DNA of 64,000 bases from Suillus spraguei (lineage: Eukaryota > Basidiomycota > Agaricomycetes > Boletales > Suillaceae), in contig JABCPU010000301.1 in assembly GCA_016800925.1 (NCBI GenBank), positions 19,044 to 83,043 on the forward strand. The letters are read 5' to 3'. Position numbers and translations under genes: made by a program. The notes under the pieces are model-generated. The model made no database searches. It was given only the letters and a program-made list of their open reading frames with translations, and had not been told where the DNA came from. This document shows, in pieces, positions 21,998 to 34,051 of the stretch (position 1 is its first letter; every line of letters starts with the position of its first letter).

Positions 21998-24096
21998 ATG
22001 GATGTTGAACAGTACGTTCTGCAATGGTCAATCTTGACCTGGTCATATCTGATATACCTTAGATTCCGCAAAGCTGGCTATCAAGCCATCGACAGAATAT
22101 GCGACTATCATAATTTCTTAAGGGATAAGCCCGTCTCGTCCCAAGTGGAGCCAGGGTATCTCAGAAAGGCACTCCCAGGTGTCTACTTTTCATCCTGGCT
22201 TGTGCTCTCTGTCTGACTATTCCCATTCCAGCGTCTGCCCCTATGGAGGGTGAGGACTTTCAACTCATCGCGGATGACTACCAAAAATACATCATCCCTG
22301 GTACTTGATTCCCATTATTGCATGAATTGACCTGTCTCATTTGGACTAGGCCTAACACACTGGCAGCACCCCTCGTTCTTTGCCTACTTTCCTACGTCAA
22401 GCACATTCGAGGGTATACTTGCAGAACTATACGCGTCTAGCACGTCTAACCCTGGATTCAACGTATGTCTCCCCGCTGCGACCCTCCCGCCGTCTTTGTG
22501 ACTTTTTGTAGTGGTCTGCGAGCCCCGCGTGTACAGAACTTGAAGCTGTGGTCATGGACTGGACCGCTCAATTACTCGGGCTTGACAAGGCGTTTTACAA
22601 TGTCTCTGAGGTTGGCGGCGGCGTCATCCAGGTCCGTTTCTCATTCCCTCATATCACCTATTTATACTGATCGCCATACATCAGACATCAGCATCTGAAT
22701 CCGTGTTGGTCGCAAGTGTCGCTGCTCGTTCACGGTATATTCGTGAGCACCCTCACGTGGCTGCGGAGAAACTTGTACTGTATACCACTACCCAAACCCA
22801 CTCGCTCGGGAAGAAAGCTGGGCTTATCTTAGGTCTTAAAGTCCGCGCACTGGAAGTCACGGCACAGGATGACTTTGCATTGCGTGGAGACACACTCAAG
22901 GTAGCATTGGAGGAGGACGTGAATGCTGGGTTTCACCCTTTCATCCTGAGTATGTTCTTTGCGATCACTCGCTGTCTTGAAATTCATTTCGTTCGTTCTG
23001 CAGTCGGTACGGTAGGGACGACATCTTCTGGTGCCGTCGATCGGCTAGACGAGATTGTTGATGTCGGTGCGCATGCTGATCATATCATTAAAACCCCCTA
23101 AATCTTCTTTTACATGTAGTGGAATATTACCCTTTTCTTTGGCTGCACGTCGATGCTGCATGGGCAGGCCTCGCATTTGTGTGTCCCGAATATCGCGAGG
23201 CATACCAACTTCCCGCTATAAATAACTATGTAGATTCTTTCTGCACTAATTTTCACAAGGTTTGTTTATTTCCGAGTCTGTCTCGTGAGCATCAGTCTGG
23301 GACTTATTGAAGTTCTGCAGTGGGGTCTCATACATTTTGATGGCTCCTGTTTGTGGGTTCGGCACCGGAGGCATTTGATCGATGCGCTAGACGTCACGCC
23401 TGAATTTTTGCGGTCGAAGCACGGAGATGCTAGTACGTTTTTATACCTGTCGAGTCATTGCTACATTATTGACGCATGCGTATAGGTACTGCTATTGATT
23501 ACCGCAACTGGCAACTCGGTCTCGGCAGACGATTCCGATCACTCAAATTCTGGTTTGCCCTTCGTGCACGCGGGGTGAATGGCTTCCGAAAGTACATCAC
23601 CAACGTATGTTGATTTATTTGTTCCCATCCACTCGTCCCGTTCTGACGTGTAGTCGTATCTCACCAGTGTATCCGGCTGAACGCTAGGTTCGCACAGCGC
23701 ATATACGAATCTGACCTATTTTCAGTCGTCACAAAACCGTCCCTTGCTATGACAGTCTTCAGGATGGCACCCAAGTCCCTTCCTCACCTTGGGACTCCCG
23801 AGCTAAACGCTCTGAACCGCGCATTTTACGCTCGTCTTGCAGCACGGAGTGATATTGCAATCACCCAGACGGACCTGAATGGGGTGTTTTGTGTGAGGAT
23901 GGTGATTGGTGCCGAGAAAACTGAGGAAGATGATATTGAGCGGGCGTTGGCGTTGATGAAGGATGAGGCGATGGTTTTGGTGAGGAGCTGGGAAGGGATT
24001 GGAGGTCGGAGGCAGGAAGACGTGTGTGGTCCCATCTCACTCTTATCAAAAGATTTACATATTGTAATTAACTGTTGTTATAGGCGCTGTTCCTGA
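21998..24096 (+). CDS. Aromatic-L-amino-acid decarboxylase (group II PLP enzyme), copy A
   Basis: Eleven exons: 21998-22011, 22063-22178, 22232-22300, 22350-22462, 22512-22631, 22685-22949, 23004-23066, 23120-23259, 23321-23432, 23486-23604, 23668-24096. All introns are GT-AG, 49-63 nt, and the product is 519 aa with no internal stop. Family motifs: [15 protein letters not shown] at the N-terminus, [44 protein letters not shown] (cofactor-stacking histidine), [23 protein letters not shown] (cofactor aspartate) and NFHKWGLIHFD with the PLP-binding lysine. Such enzymes decarboxylate tryptophan, tyrosine or dopa to amines; the substrate cannot be told here. The C-terminus differs from copy B after WEGIGGRR because of a 2-nt indel. 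Cytosolic (no signal peptide). Confidence 0.9.
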
Positions 24097-24269
24097 CACT
24101 TTATTTCTCTTAGTTGTACTCCTGACTCGGACTATGTACAGTTGTACTTATCTGCCTTGACAATTACATAAGAGCGAAATGCTGGTGGTTGAATATTGAA
24201 TGATTACTATGGGCAGACATCCAACTCTCAAGATCTCACCAGTTACGACTCGCATTCTAGAATTAGTAT

Positions 24270-25590
24270 CCATTCTCTCTGCCAAAGACGAAACGGGCCA
24301 AGTTTTGGAATTCGATATTAACGTTTCAGAAATTTCAACCTTGCACCGCTGAGCGCTCACACTCATGACATCAATTCACTTGCCATTTCTCCTGATCGGC
24401 TCCTTGCAACTTCCTCAGACGATAGACTGTGTGCCCGTGGAGCACAAAGCAGATAGGACAGCAACTCAAACTTGAATACACCGCACTTGTTTTTTTGCGT
24501 CGCAATTTATCTCGGTGGAGAACTGCTCACGAGTGGAGACTCTAGTGGGAATTTTCATCTCTAGTCCATTGAGAACCCACTGTGACAGCATTCGTGATAT
24601 ACTTCGTGTGTTGCGCAAGATCAAGTTGGACTAAAACCTTTACCATGCGAAGGCCTTTTCGGACACGAAAACGGTGGGGACAGTATCGGTCATTGTTTTA
24701 ACATCTGTAGACTGTGATCATATTCGCAGAGTCATTGTGCTCAACCCCTCGTCTCATCTTGGATACGAATTGAAGTATGCAACGCTTCGTGGAGCACATC
24801 GACCGGATCAACAAATCCTAGCTCGGAGAATTAGTCAATCCCATGTTCGTCTGGTATCCTTACTCAGCGCTCACCATCCTCTACCTATCAGGTGTTCCTC
24901 CATCGTCAAAGTCAGGTGCGCTCGCAAACAGCATTTGGAGCAAGCGAGGATGATGGACTGGTCAAGAGTTCCTGGCTCTTAAAATTGACACCATATCTCG
25001 ACAACCGCTCACCCGACCACAAGGAGTCCATCAGCATCGCGAAGGAGTTGGAGCATTCAACTGGCGTAAATGCGCGGGCGCTCGTCAACCTCCATCCGGG
25101 GACAAGGTTCCCGAGAGTAATGCTGATGGGCGCCAACCTCCATCCGGGGACAAGGTACCCGAGAGTAATGCTGATGGGCGTCAACCCGTCACACCACAAA
25201 GGAGGAAGATATCGCCTACTCTTTTTTTGGCATCTTTGGTGTCAACATTCCTATCATCCACGGAGAGAAAAAATAAAGGTGCTCGGACAACTCTTGCAGG
25301 AGATCATAGCCCATTCGGATGACATCAGAGCCCTTGATCGGGTGACTTCAACAGTTCTCTGCCAGCCGACATTTCCTCATACAAGGCTCCGTCATGTACA
25401 CTGCCATTTCTATCGGTCTCTGCCCCGCGAAACAATATTGTGACTGGGAGTTGGCCTCGAAATTGTATATCCCCGAGAATCTCAGCGTTCCTTGTTTTGC
25501 CAATGCCAGGTTGCAATGGCTTTGTATTACATTTCCTCTCACAGAACTCAGGCGGAGGCCTGGTCAAGACAGGGCCAAATGTTTAGCTTA
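24270..25590 (+). pseudogene. Decayed WD40-HET gene (paralogue of 51966-54892), first part
   Basis: Fragments in several frames follow the order of the intact gene. A WD40 remnant at 24356-24560 reads like HDINSLAIS and SGDSSGNF. The linker at 24735-24800 has LNPSSHLGYELKY. HET-domain C-terminal pieces at 24930-25560 include KELEHSTGVNARALVNLHP, EDIAYSFFGIFG and FANARLQWLCITFPLTELR. Stops, frameshifts and a local tandem duplication of 'aacctccatccggggacaag' (25088 and 25136) break it. The N-terminal HET motifs are not recognisable. Confidence 0.8.
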
Positions 25591-26890
25591 TAGGCCCTTG
25601 CGGGGGCACACTTATTCAGTTAACTCAATGTCGTTTTTACCGGATGGCACTCACATCGTCACTGGTTCTTCAGAGAGGACTGTTCGGCTGTGGGATACAG
25701 GGACGGGGGAGCCAGTCGGTGAATTCTTTCGGGGGTACACTGATTCAGTTTTGTCGGTCTCGTTCTCGCCGGACGGCACTCGCATCGTCATTGGTTCAAA
25801 GAACAAGCACTGTTCAGCTGTGGGATGCAGGAATGGGGGAGCCAGTCGGTGAGCACTTGCGGGGGCACACTTCACCAGTTAATTCAGTCTCGTTCCGTGC
25901 GCTAAGTCAGTATTCTCAGATAAACATCGTACGATCGAGGCCACTACTACCCTGACATTGAACACTTGGAACAATTACTTCATTTGCTTTTCGTCCAACT
26001 CTACCCATGCACTCTGCGATGCCTCTGAATTAAGGCAGAGAGCATCACATGATGACAAATGCAGGCCAACCCCCTTTTTTTCTGAATAGTGCTGATAGAT
26101 CTAAGATGGGCCCAAATGTCAGCTATTATTCTGGGTACCACCCGCTTCTCGAAACTCATTTTATAACCTTGCAACTGCATTAGTGATACCCATTGATTTG
26201 AGCCGCATGGCACGTGGTCAACACTGGAAAAAATGCCGAGAGTCAGTCTTTTAGGTAGTAGTACGTAACTAAGTAAGGTACCGATCAGAACCTCGAAAGG
26301 ACGATTACTATTGGACGATTACATCCTTCATTCCACTCAGCAGACCAACAAATATTTGCCTTGAGGCTGGCCGTATCTTATAAATGATGGACCCTTCTAA
26401 TTATCTTACTTCGCTTCACAATGCACAAAGGCAAAGCATCGAGAAATTCCACTGACTTGGAAGCAACAACTCGGAGTCCTGAAAGCAAGTCCCTCAGTAT
26501 ATTCAACACTGTTATCGGAGATATTGTAGATGTATGCAGGTCCTCCTCTCGATCAGGACCGAACTGATCACGTTCCACAGGTACATCTATATGCAAGAAT
26601 GGCACTGAGCGTGTTGTCCTGTGCAGCCAAAGTATGGTTTCATTTTCTCTCCCACTGCAGTTACTCAGCAATCATTTGTGCAGATTATTCTAGCTCACAA
26701 CACAGCGGTCTTCACTGGTTCTTCGGATAAGACTGTTCGGCTGTGGGATGCAGGGACGAGGGAGCCAGTCGGTGAGCCCTTGCGGGAGCACACTTCATCA
26801 GTTTCGTCGGTCTCGTTCTCGCCGGACGGCACTCGCGTCGTCACTGGTTCTACCTTCAAGGAAGATGTTACGGTAGCGCTGTTCAACAAC
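25590..26890 (+). pseudogene. WD40-repeat tail remnants of the decayed HET gene
   Basis: Three near-identical WD40 units lie at about 25598-25720, 25721-25850 and 26690-26860 (motifs FSPDGTRIV, TVRLWDTGTGEPVGE), with a fourth starting at 25855. High sequence identity among repeats is a known feature of fungal STAND/NLR-type WD40 genes. The repeat starting near 25855 breaks off after VNSVSF at about 25895. Roughly 0.7 kb without recognisable coding (25900-26640) follows before the last unit. Confidence 0.75.
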
Positions 26891-28151
26891 CCCCATCCAA
26901 TATCTGTTTCGTTTATTGCATCTCATTTCTGCGAGATCTCAGCTACCCTCATTTACCTGTTATTTCTACAGTCGTATCATGATGTCGCTATCGGCCCAGT
27001 ACCTAGTGACCAGTTCTTTATCCTTCTTCCGCCGCTCCCGCATTTGCCTGATATTTGCTGTTTCTTGGACCTTACAATGAATATCATCGTCAGCTGTAGA
27101 ACTACGCTACTACTAATATTGTTTGAACCTCCAGAATTCAGAATTTGATCCTGTTGAACGCACCCAAGGGCTCTCTATTACAGGTTAAATAGTCTCAAAG
27201 AGCTTTCAGATTATGTGAAGTTCTGAGTGGTAATAGTTTCCCATAGAAGGCAGACAAATGTATGGTTCCTTCTGAATTTGATGGGGAGGTAAGGGGCCCC
27301 AGAAACCATTTGCAAAGTTCTGCCCAATGAGAACGTCTGGAGCAACAGCAGCATGCTAGGCAGCTGTGGTGACCTTCAAGCGCCGCAGAAAAAATGTTTC
27401 TTCTCTGATTTCGCTCCCTTCAAACACAGAACCCATAGTGTCTGTTCATAATTGCGGTTTCGCTGACTGAATCCAATTGATGGTCGGAGATATCAACTAT
27501 GACGGAAAAAACGGGAGAAATGAGGGATTGGAGGAGATATGGGTATGGACTCTGAAGCGTCGCAGAACTACATTGAATGCCCTAGCAAAGAAAAGCCAAC
27601 AACGTCGACGAGCTCACTATGGCTTGTTGAGCTCAAAACTGGCGAAGTTTGCGGAACATCAACAATGTGGCTTGTTCGGACGAACGAAGTAGGGATTCTC
27701 GCGGAGCACGCACAGCACTGTATGTCGCAGACTGAACAAAATGTAGAATATGGCAACTGGAAGACAATGAGTAAGTGGCTAAATGCTAACTTGAATAACG
27801 AGTTTCTTCGGTTGAAGGGGTTGGAGTTTTGACTGTAGTCTTGATTGTCTTTTGCCGGGAAGTGTAGATAAGGATATCCGGGTGAAAGAGTGAGATAATC
27901 GTCGATAGCAAGCAAAGACGAAATGAATGCGCACGAGATATGTAATATGTTCAAGGCTAGGATAGGAATTGTATAAACGCATCACAAACACTATTTGCAT
28001 GCATCTACACCATGCCTACCCTCCATTTCCTTCTATTATCGAGACTAGAGAGAAAACACATTTTAGCTCCCACATCGAGAAGGGTATGAAATCGAAAAAT
28101 CGAAAAGGAGAACGACACTGTTAACAAAAAAATTTCCATAACAAACAGATA
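26891..28151. other. Intergenic; no gene recognised
   Basis: 1.26 kb. An open frame at 27539-27832 (starts GMDSEASQNYIEC) has no recognised family and no convincing promoter or splice context. The last part is 3' flank of the TFIIIA-like gene. Confidence 0.5.
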
Positions 28152-29794
28152 TCAAGACCTCTGGGCGCCGCTTCTGTGCAATCTTACCCAAGAGTCTACT
28201 TTGCTCTTGTCCCCAACGAGTCCATGCTCGGCCTTCAAATGCCGACGAAGATCATATGCGCGAGTTAAGATGTGATCGCAGTGCGCTGAAGAGCCAGAAA
28301 GCGGAGTCTCTGGAGGTAATAACAGTAGGTCCTCGACATTGGGGTATGGACATTGTATGGTTTTTGACGTTGGTATACGAGTGCGGAGGGAGTAAGCATG
28401 TCCGGTAATGCGATCAATGCTCAAGTGCGCTGCCGGTTCGTTGTCGGGACAATCAGTATCGGCGTCTGTAGATGTGGCGCCGTCTGACTCAGACGGATCT
28501 GTAACAGATTGATCGCTCTTCGTGCTATGGATCTTGGCCAGATGCCTTTCGAGGAGCTTTTTGTAGCCAAAGGCGCTGGAGCAATGTTGATGTGGACAGA
28601 CATGATTTCTGTGGCCGAGATGAATCACATTGTTGTGTGTCGTAAGGGCTTTCATCTGTGCGTGGCATTAGAATTGATTGAGAAGAAACATCCGTCAACG
28701 ATCATACAGATTTGAATTCTTTCCCGCACTTGTCGCATTTCCAGTCTCTGCCCACTTCTCCACCGCGTCTACGTTTGCGGGGCCAGTCGGTTGCTTCTGA
28801 TGGTTCTACATTTGCTAGAATGGCTTCTAACTCTTGTTGTTCGTGTAATTTCTGATGAGCGCGCAGATTATGTTGGGAAGCGAAGGTGCGTCTGTTGCAT
28901 GAGGGATGCATGCACGTCGGAGGATGGGCCTCACGTATATGAGCCTGGAGGGACGTCCATGTCGGGTAATATGCAGGGTCAGTGTTGGACGAAGGTAAAC
29001 AGTTTGGGTGTGCACACGTGTAGCGCTTATCTGAATAAATGATAAATTATCAGGGACATGGACATGAATGTGTACGAACCGTCATGAGTCTTGACGTGAC
29101 TCTTAAGTTTTTGGTTCGTATCGAACGATTTGGTGCACCCTGGGTGTGTGCACATGTAAGGTTTCGTACCCGGGGGCGCGTGTGCTTGGCAGGTATGAGA
29201 TCGCAACTGATGGTGCTTGGCAAACACTTCGTCGCAGCCCTCTACAGCGCACTGAGAAGACACAATTAGTGGTGATGACATGGATAGTGGAGATGGCACC
29301 TACAGCATACGATTTGGCACCACTATGCGTATTCTCGTGTACATGGAGGTGTTGGAGGGTCCAGAACCGTTTCTGACAGGTTGCCGACTCTGTACATACA
29401 TAAGGGCGTTCTGACTCGGGAAGATGGCTTTTTGCGTGTGCTTCAAGGTGAGATTCGCGCAGATAAGACTTTTGACAAGTCGTGCAGACGTAGGGACGCT
29501 GTTTGAGCTGATAAACATGCAGTGGGCGTAAAGTGGCACACTAGACGACGTCACCTCTCCTGTATGGGACCTTATGTGTTCTGCTAGCCTACAGGCTTTG
29601 GAATAGGACTTTGTGCATCCAGAATACGGGCAAGGATGGCGGGCTTTCTTTGAGGAAGGCTCTGGAGTGTCGCGGATGGCGAGATTTGCAGTTGAAGTCG
29701 ATGACTCGGGTTGTGGACTCGCAGAGATGTGTAAAACATATCTAGCGGCCTTACGTTTCCCAAGAACTGTCGTCGATGACAACGAGAAGGACAT
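28152..29794 (-). CDS. Transcription factor IIIA-like protein with about nine C2H2 zinc fingers
   Basis: Five exons: 29794-29555, 29507-29304, 29251-29080, 29030-28708, 28655-28152. Introns are 47-52 nt and the product is 480 aa. The fingers follow one another with the irregular spacing typical of TFIIIA: CPYSGCTKSYSKACRLAEH, CTTCQKSYLRESHLEAH, CQKRFWTLQHLHVH, CAVEGCDEVFAKHHQLRSH, CTHPGCTKSFDTNQKLKSH, a long-loop finger ending WTSLQAHIREAH, CMHPSCNRRTFASQHNLRAH, CDKCGKEFKSMKALTTH, and CPHQHCSSAFGYKKLLERH. TFIIIA binds the internal control region of 5S rRNA genes and recruits the RNA polymerase III machinery in the nucleus. Start chosen at MSFSLSS; an upstream in-frame ATG at 29818 is possible. 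Divergent to the GT61 gene with 147 bp between starts. Confidence 0.88.
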
Positions 29795-29941
29795 TTTGAT
29801 TAACCCGCTGATAAGCACAGCAAGTTCACATGGAAGTGGAGTAGAAGTTGCGGAACCCTCAATATACCTTGGCTTATATTTTTACCCATCGGGGTTTGTT
29901 CGCACTTCGCAGTCAGCTTCTTCCTGCCCGCTCAACATTCA
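29795..29941. promoter_or_regulatory. Divergent promoter region between TFIIIA-like and GT61 genes
   Basis: Only 147 bp separate the two start codons on opposite strands, so both promoters must lie here or within the flanking 5' exons. No clear TATA box is seen. Confidence 0.5.
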
Positions 29942-31603
29942 TTGCTCATGCATAGCCTGTCGGCGCCAACACGAAGAGAGGGCATTCTACTCATTCTCGT
30001 CTTCTTTTCATTGTTATTTGTCTCAAGATATAATACAACCGGGATCAGATTCTGGGATGTCGATAGGTCAGGCGCATCGCCGGCACATCCTTCGGAGCCT
30101 TGGAGGACACGAATGACATGGTCAAATGGACGCGTTCCAAACACTCGTGTAGTATCTCACGTCCCTGGTACGTTCTTGCTTCGAGTCCCTTGAATTGTCC
30201 CAGGCTGAATAGTTCCCTATAGGATGGACTATTTTTGATAACCTCTTTGTCTTCAACGGGACTGTTTTTGTCGTGACGGATTTCCCATCAAGTATTCCTA
30301 ACCGCCTTACCATCACTTCTACCGCTGTGGATATATTCAATGGCGAAGACGCTGTAAATAGTCGAACGCCGGGGAACCGCGAGATGCGAGTTGTCTCGAC
30401 TGATCAAGCTCAAAGACTATTCGGTTCAAGCGCCGAGTTGATGGATGGCGTAACAGTAAGTAATTAGAACCATTTGAGTTGCGCTTTGCTCAACCTCGGA
30501 TAATGCGGCAGTGGCTCGTAAACGATCCTCCTCAGTTGTAAGTGTCAGGGGCTAGCAACCAACTGAAACTCATTTGGAATGCCAGTGTCACGCACTATTA
30601 TCATTGGGCAGCTGAACTCTTTTTTGGGTTCTGGCGGACGTATTCCTCGTTGGACACTAGCATCGATGAAATGGGGAAATCTACACTTCCTGCTCTACGT
30701 CGGATATTCTTTGCCCATGTGGATGCAGACCACTGGAGAGATTATGCTCTGATGAACCAATGGATCTTGCGCAGCGCCTTCCCCTCTCTGACGACAGAAT
30801 ACTCTTACGACTGGGAAGATCGCGCAGCTATGGGTCGGCCAATAATGCTAGACCGCGTAATCTTCACTGACCGGGCTGCCGCCATGCAAGGTAAACATTT
30901 CACAAGTACCGGGCGAACAGCATCAGAGCCATCTGTTTTACCTGGGAGTGAGCATTGGTGGAGTACGATTCGCGCAAACGTTGTCCGCGTTTGTGGGCTG
31001 GACCCGAATGTGGTGGGTGATATGGAACAGACGCCTGTTATCACGTACATATCGCGTCAAGAGTGGGGGCGTCGTATGCTCATACAGGAGGATCATGAGC
31101 GTCTTGTGGAGGAGCTTTATAAGCTTCGAGATTCATTTGGGTACGAAGTGAACGTTGTGAGCATGGACAAACTTTCTCGAGCAGAGCAGTTCGCTCTCGC
31201 GGCGAGAACCACGGTTTGTACTAGTTTTTATCTTTTGGTGAGGTATGACTGACGATGGTGTTGTGTAGATCATGATGGGTGTCCATGGTAACGGACTCAC
31301 GTCGCTACTTTGGATGAGGCCATCACCTCGGGCTACGGTAATGGAATTTTTCTTCCAGGAGGTTTTGCACGAGATTATGAGTACACCACACGGGCTCTTG
31401 GCATGGTACATTACGGGTTTTGGGGTGACCAGTGAGTGCGTTTGTTTGTCGGGGCAGTATCATATCTGAGATAAATGCGCAGGTACTTTACAAGTCCTGA
31501 AACTCCGGAACAGGCGTATCCTCCAGGTTTCCAGGGAACGAGCATTCCTATTGATGGAGCTGTTGTTGCGAGATTGTGTCACGAGAGGCTTTTGCTCCAG
31601 TGA
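29942..31603 (+). CDS. GT61-family (DUF563) glycosyltransferase, with an apparent 1-nt frameshift
   Basis: Exons: 29942-30167, 30223-30455, 30512-30537, 30586-31213, 31269-31431, 31483-31603. The N-terminus is a type II membrane protein (anchor GILLILVFFSLLFVS, about residues 14-28), suggesting Golgi or ER location. Family features: WTIFDNLFVFNGT, WLVNDPPQ, THYYHWAAELFFGFWRTY, ISRQEWGRRML and MMGVHGNGLTSLLWM. Near 31350-31354 the expected motif (EFF-PGGFA) needs a one-base frame change, after which DYEYTTRALGMVHYGFW and PGFQGTSIPIDG read in the other frame. The summed exon length is one base short of a codon multiple. Either a recent lesion or a sequence error; the rest is intact. The family transfers xylose or GlcNAc in other organisms; substrate unknown here. 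Confidence 0.85.
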
Positions 31604-32297
31604 AATTCACTGAGCTGGTCTTTGATGAGATAGAAAATAGATCGAGTTTGATCTGCTCGAAGTGGAGTACGCTAGGCTGCTTGGTTATAACTTATGTATA
31701 TGAGACTTGGACATTTGTAAGGGGTACCAGTGGTTGGAGTATTTTGCTATTAAAACATTGGAAAGAGTCCAAACTCCTTCGATACGCCTGATTCATATCT
31801 TCGGTTACGACGCTGCGTTGAAGAACGATTAGTGGGTCACCTAAGAGCCAGCCGACCGGTAAGTAAGGCGGTGACATCGGCAGCCCAAATGGAGGACAAG
31901 AATTGAGCACGCCGTCGATAATCAAATTGGCCGTGATACATAATAGTGTTGGGCTTCAAACAATGACGTAGAAGCTTACGCAACTCCGTCTAGGCACCGT
32001 ACATGACTATAAATGGGCTCACGATATCACTCACTCATCATACGCTCTTCCACGTTACTGTTTGTCTGTTAGTGTTGCCGTCGCTGTGACGACCTTGTGT
32101 GATATCCCTTCTACCTCCGACGTCTTGGGATGATGAAGGGGTTGGAATGAGAAAGTAATCTCGTTTGAATTCTTTCTTCTTCCAAGTCATGTAATGTCTT
32201 CAATCGATAATATTACTTGTCAAAGTGTTTCATGACACGATTGCATGGAAAATTCTGCGTTACACAACCTTGTAAATGACATTGCCATGTTATAACA
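31604..32297. other. Intergenic between convergent genes; nothing recognised
   Basis: It holds the 3' flanks of the GT61 gene (plus) and the FAD oxidoreductase (minus). No family-like reading frame, repeat or RNA structure stood out. Confidence 0.5.
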
Positions 32298-34051
32298 TTA
32301 ATCATCATTCAACGCTTCCAGTAAATTCTCCGCCTTCGCCTTCTTCCACCTCTTCTCACTAACTCTCATAATATCCGGGAACCACTCCCCAAGCTTGCCC
32401 TCCAATTCGCGTCCCAACACCATATCTGCCAAGGCCTTCCCACTTAACCATGCATGCACCATCCCCTCACCCGAATACCCCGCTGCAATCCACTCCCCAG
32501 GAGTAGCACCCACGTGCATCCCCTCACCTTTCTCACTTTTCACAGCCGAACTCAACGGTGGCTCGCTCCTTCCAGATATCACACACGGCAAACGGCCAAC
32601 CCAGGGTATCAAATCCACCGAAATACCCAAAATCCCACTCCACAACGCCTTAACACGCCCTTCTGCCCACTCTCCCTCCAAGGGCACGCCTTCCCGCCCC
32701 CAATTATTCTCTCCAAAATATCTAGGAAGCACACCGGATAAATGCGTCCCAATACGTGTGCTATACGTCGTATCATCCGTATTTCCCATCGCTTCGTATC
32801 CCTCGTCACCGTCTTGTGCGAATCCACCGCCTAGCATGAACTCATATTCTCCTGTAGGGAGTTGGGTGAGGTAGTCATAGCCCATTGGTCGCGTATAGAA
32901 AACGAAGGAGCGATGGGAGGTGGGGTTGGAATCGGGGATAGGGAGGGATTGCCCAGGGCGTTGGGCTGACATGTTACCTCGGAAGGGAATGATTTTACCG
33001 CGAAGCTTCTCGAGGAGGGTTGCTGCCCAGCCGTTCGTTGCGTGGATGACGTGTGGGGTTGTGATAATCCCGCGAGGGGTGGAGAGGGTGTAGTAGGGAT
33101 TAGAACCTGTTGGAGATGAGATGGAGGTGCATGGGGTGTTGGTACAGAGTGAGAAGCTATGGGGTGGTATGTTAGTTTGATTGGTTTCAGTGGCAACAGG
33201 TTATTCACCGGTCGGGGTATCGTGATAGAAGCTTTGCGAGGATTCCGGTCACAAATTGGTATGGATGGATTGCGCCCGCGCTGGAAGATATACAGCCGAC
33301 TGTATCAGATGCTAGGCGGTATTTCTGGCTCGAGGCATAAATTTCTCTTTTAAGACCGAGTCGTAAAGCGTACCTCGATGGCCTCTTTTGCTTCGTACAC
33401 CTCATGGTGCTCAGCATCGAAGGGAAGGTCTGCTTTATACGTTTGAATCTTTGTCTTCGCCTTCTCGAACATGTTCGAGTTATAAAATACATCTAAAGAG
33501 TCTACCTCCCGCCACTGAGATTCTGCAAGAATGCCTTCCTGCTCTGCGACGCTTCGTAGCTCTTCGAGATGTGCTAACCTCAATTTAATCATCTTTTGGG
33601 CCACGGCTTGTCCGTGATCGCGTTTGAGCGAGATATAGTCGTGATAAAGAGGCGGTGTGATATGCCCGCCATTTCTACCAAGGATGTTAGTCCACTGGTT
33701 ATGGAAGAGCCGATATGATACTTACCTCCCAGACGCCCCAGAACACGCATCTCTTGCTTCTAACATAACCACACTAACATCATGCCCCTCAGCACTTGCA
33801 TCATCTAAAAGCCTCCTTACAACCGACGTCCCAGTAATACCCGAGCCAACAACGACAAAGTCAGCATGTGTCGGGAGCTTGGAAACGTGAGTGGCGATAG
33901 GGGAGGGTGGGTAGCACCAGAATGAGCGGCTGGGATTTGGAAGTGGGAGCCCTGGAGAGCCTTGGATGCGTGCTTGGAGGGTTTGGAAGGTGTGGAGGTT
34001 GTCGAGGAATTCGGTTAGTGCTAGGCGAACGAGGGACAGTGTATTACCCAT
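32298..34051 (-). CDS. FAD-dependent oxidoreductase, DAO (glycine/D-amino-acid oxidase-like) family
   Basis: Four exons: 34051-33726, 33674-33374, 33324-33209, 33156-32298. Introns are about 49-51 nt and the product is 533 aa. A Rossmann FAD-binding motif lies at about residues 65-80 (DFVVVGSGITGTSVVRRLL), followed by the acidic ribose-binding residue (VVMLEARDACSGASGRNGGH). The middle part has GAIHPYQFVTGILAKL, and HVIHATNGWAATLLEKLRGKIIPFRG is the second FAD-contact region. The C-terminal half has LTQLPTGEYEFMLGGGF, LWSGILGISVDLIPWVGRLP and WIAAGYSGEGMVHAW, the classical DAO C-terminal FAD loop. Such enzymes oxidise secondary or D-amines with oxygen. Substrate unknown; there is no signal peptide. 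Confidence 0.88.

Larger units (their letters stand above)
20296..24028. repeat. Segmental duplication, copy A (3.7 kb)
   Basis: Homology with 34771-38427 (copy B, same orientation, 14.4 kb away) starts at 'tagccgcgtg' and ends at 'gaagacgtgtgtg'. Identity is high throughout, including introns and about 1.7 kb of upstream DNA. Copy A has about 57 extra bases near 21719-21790 and lacks a 12-bp piece found in B near 36118. The duplicated unit is the whole decarboxylase gene plus its promoter region. Confidence 0.93.

Noticed and set aside
22950..23119. Stops in decarboxylase A after GFHPFIL and after HADHIIKTP
   Set aside because: Both fall in GT-AG introns; donors at 22950 and 23067 give the conserved GTVGTTSSG and WLHVDAAW exons in phase.
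26378..26671. Minus-strand frame of 97 codons, or a plus-strand NACHT-protein start, between WD40 remnants
   Set aside because: No nucleotide-binding motif or conserved residues could be recognised on either strand.
30512..30585. In-frame TAA after WLVNDPPQL as a nonsense mutation in GT61
   Set aside because: A 48-nt GT-AG intron (30538-30585) removes it and gives the expected PPQF-VTHYYH junction.
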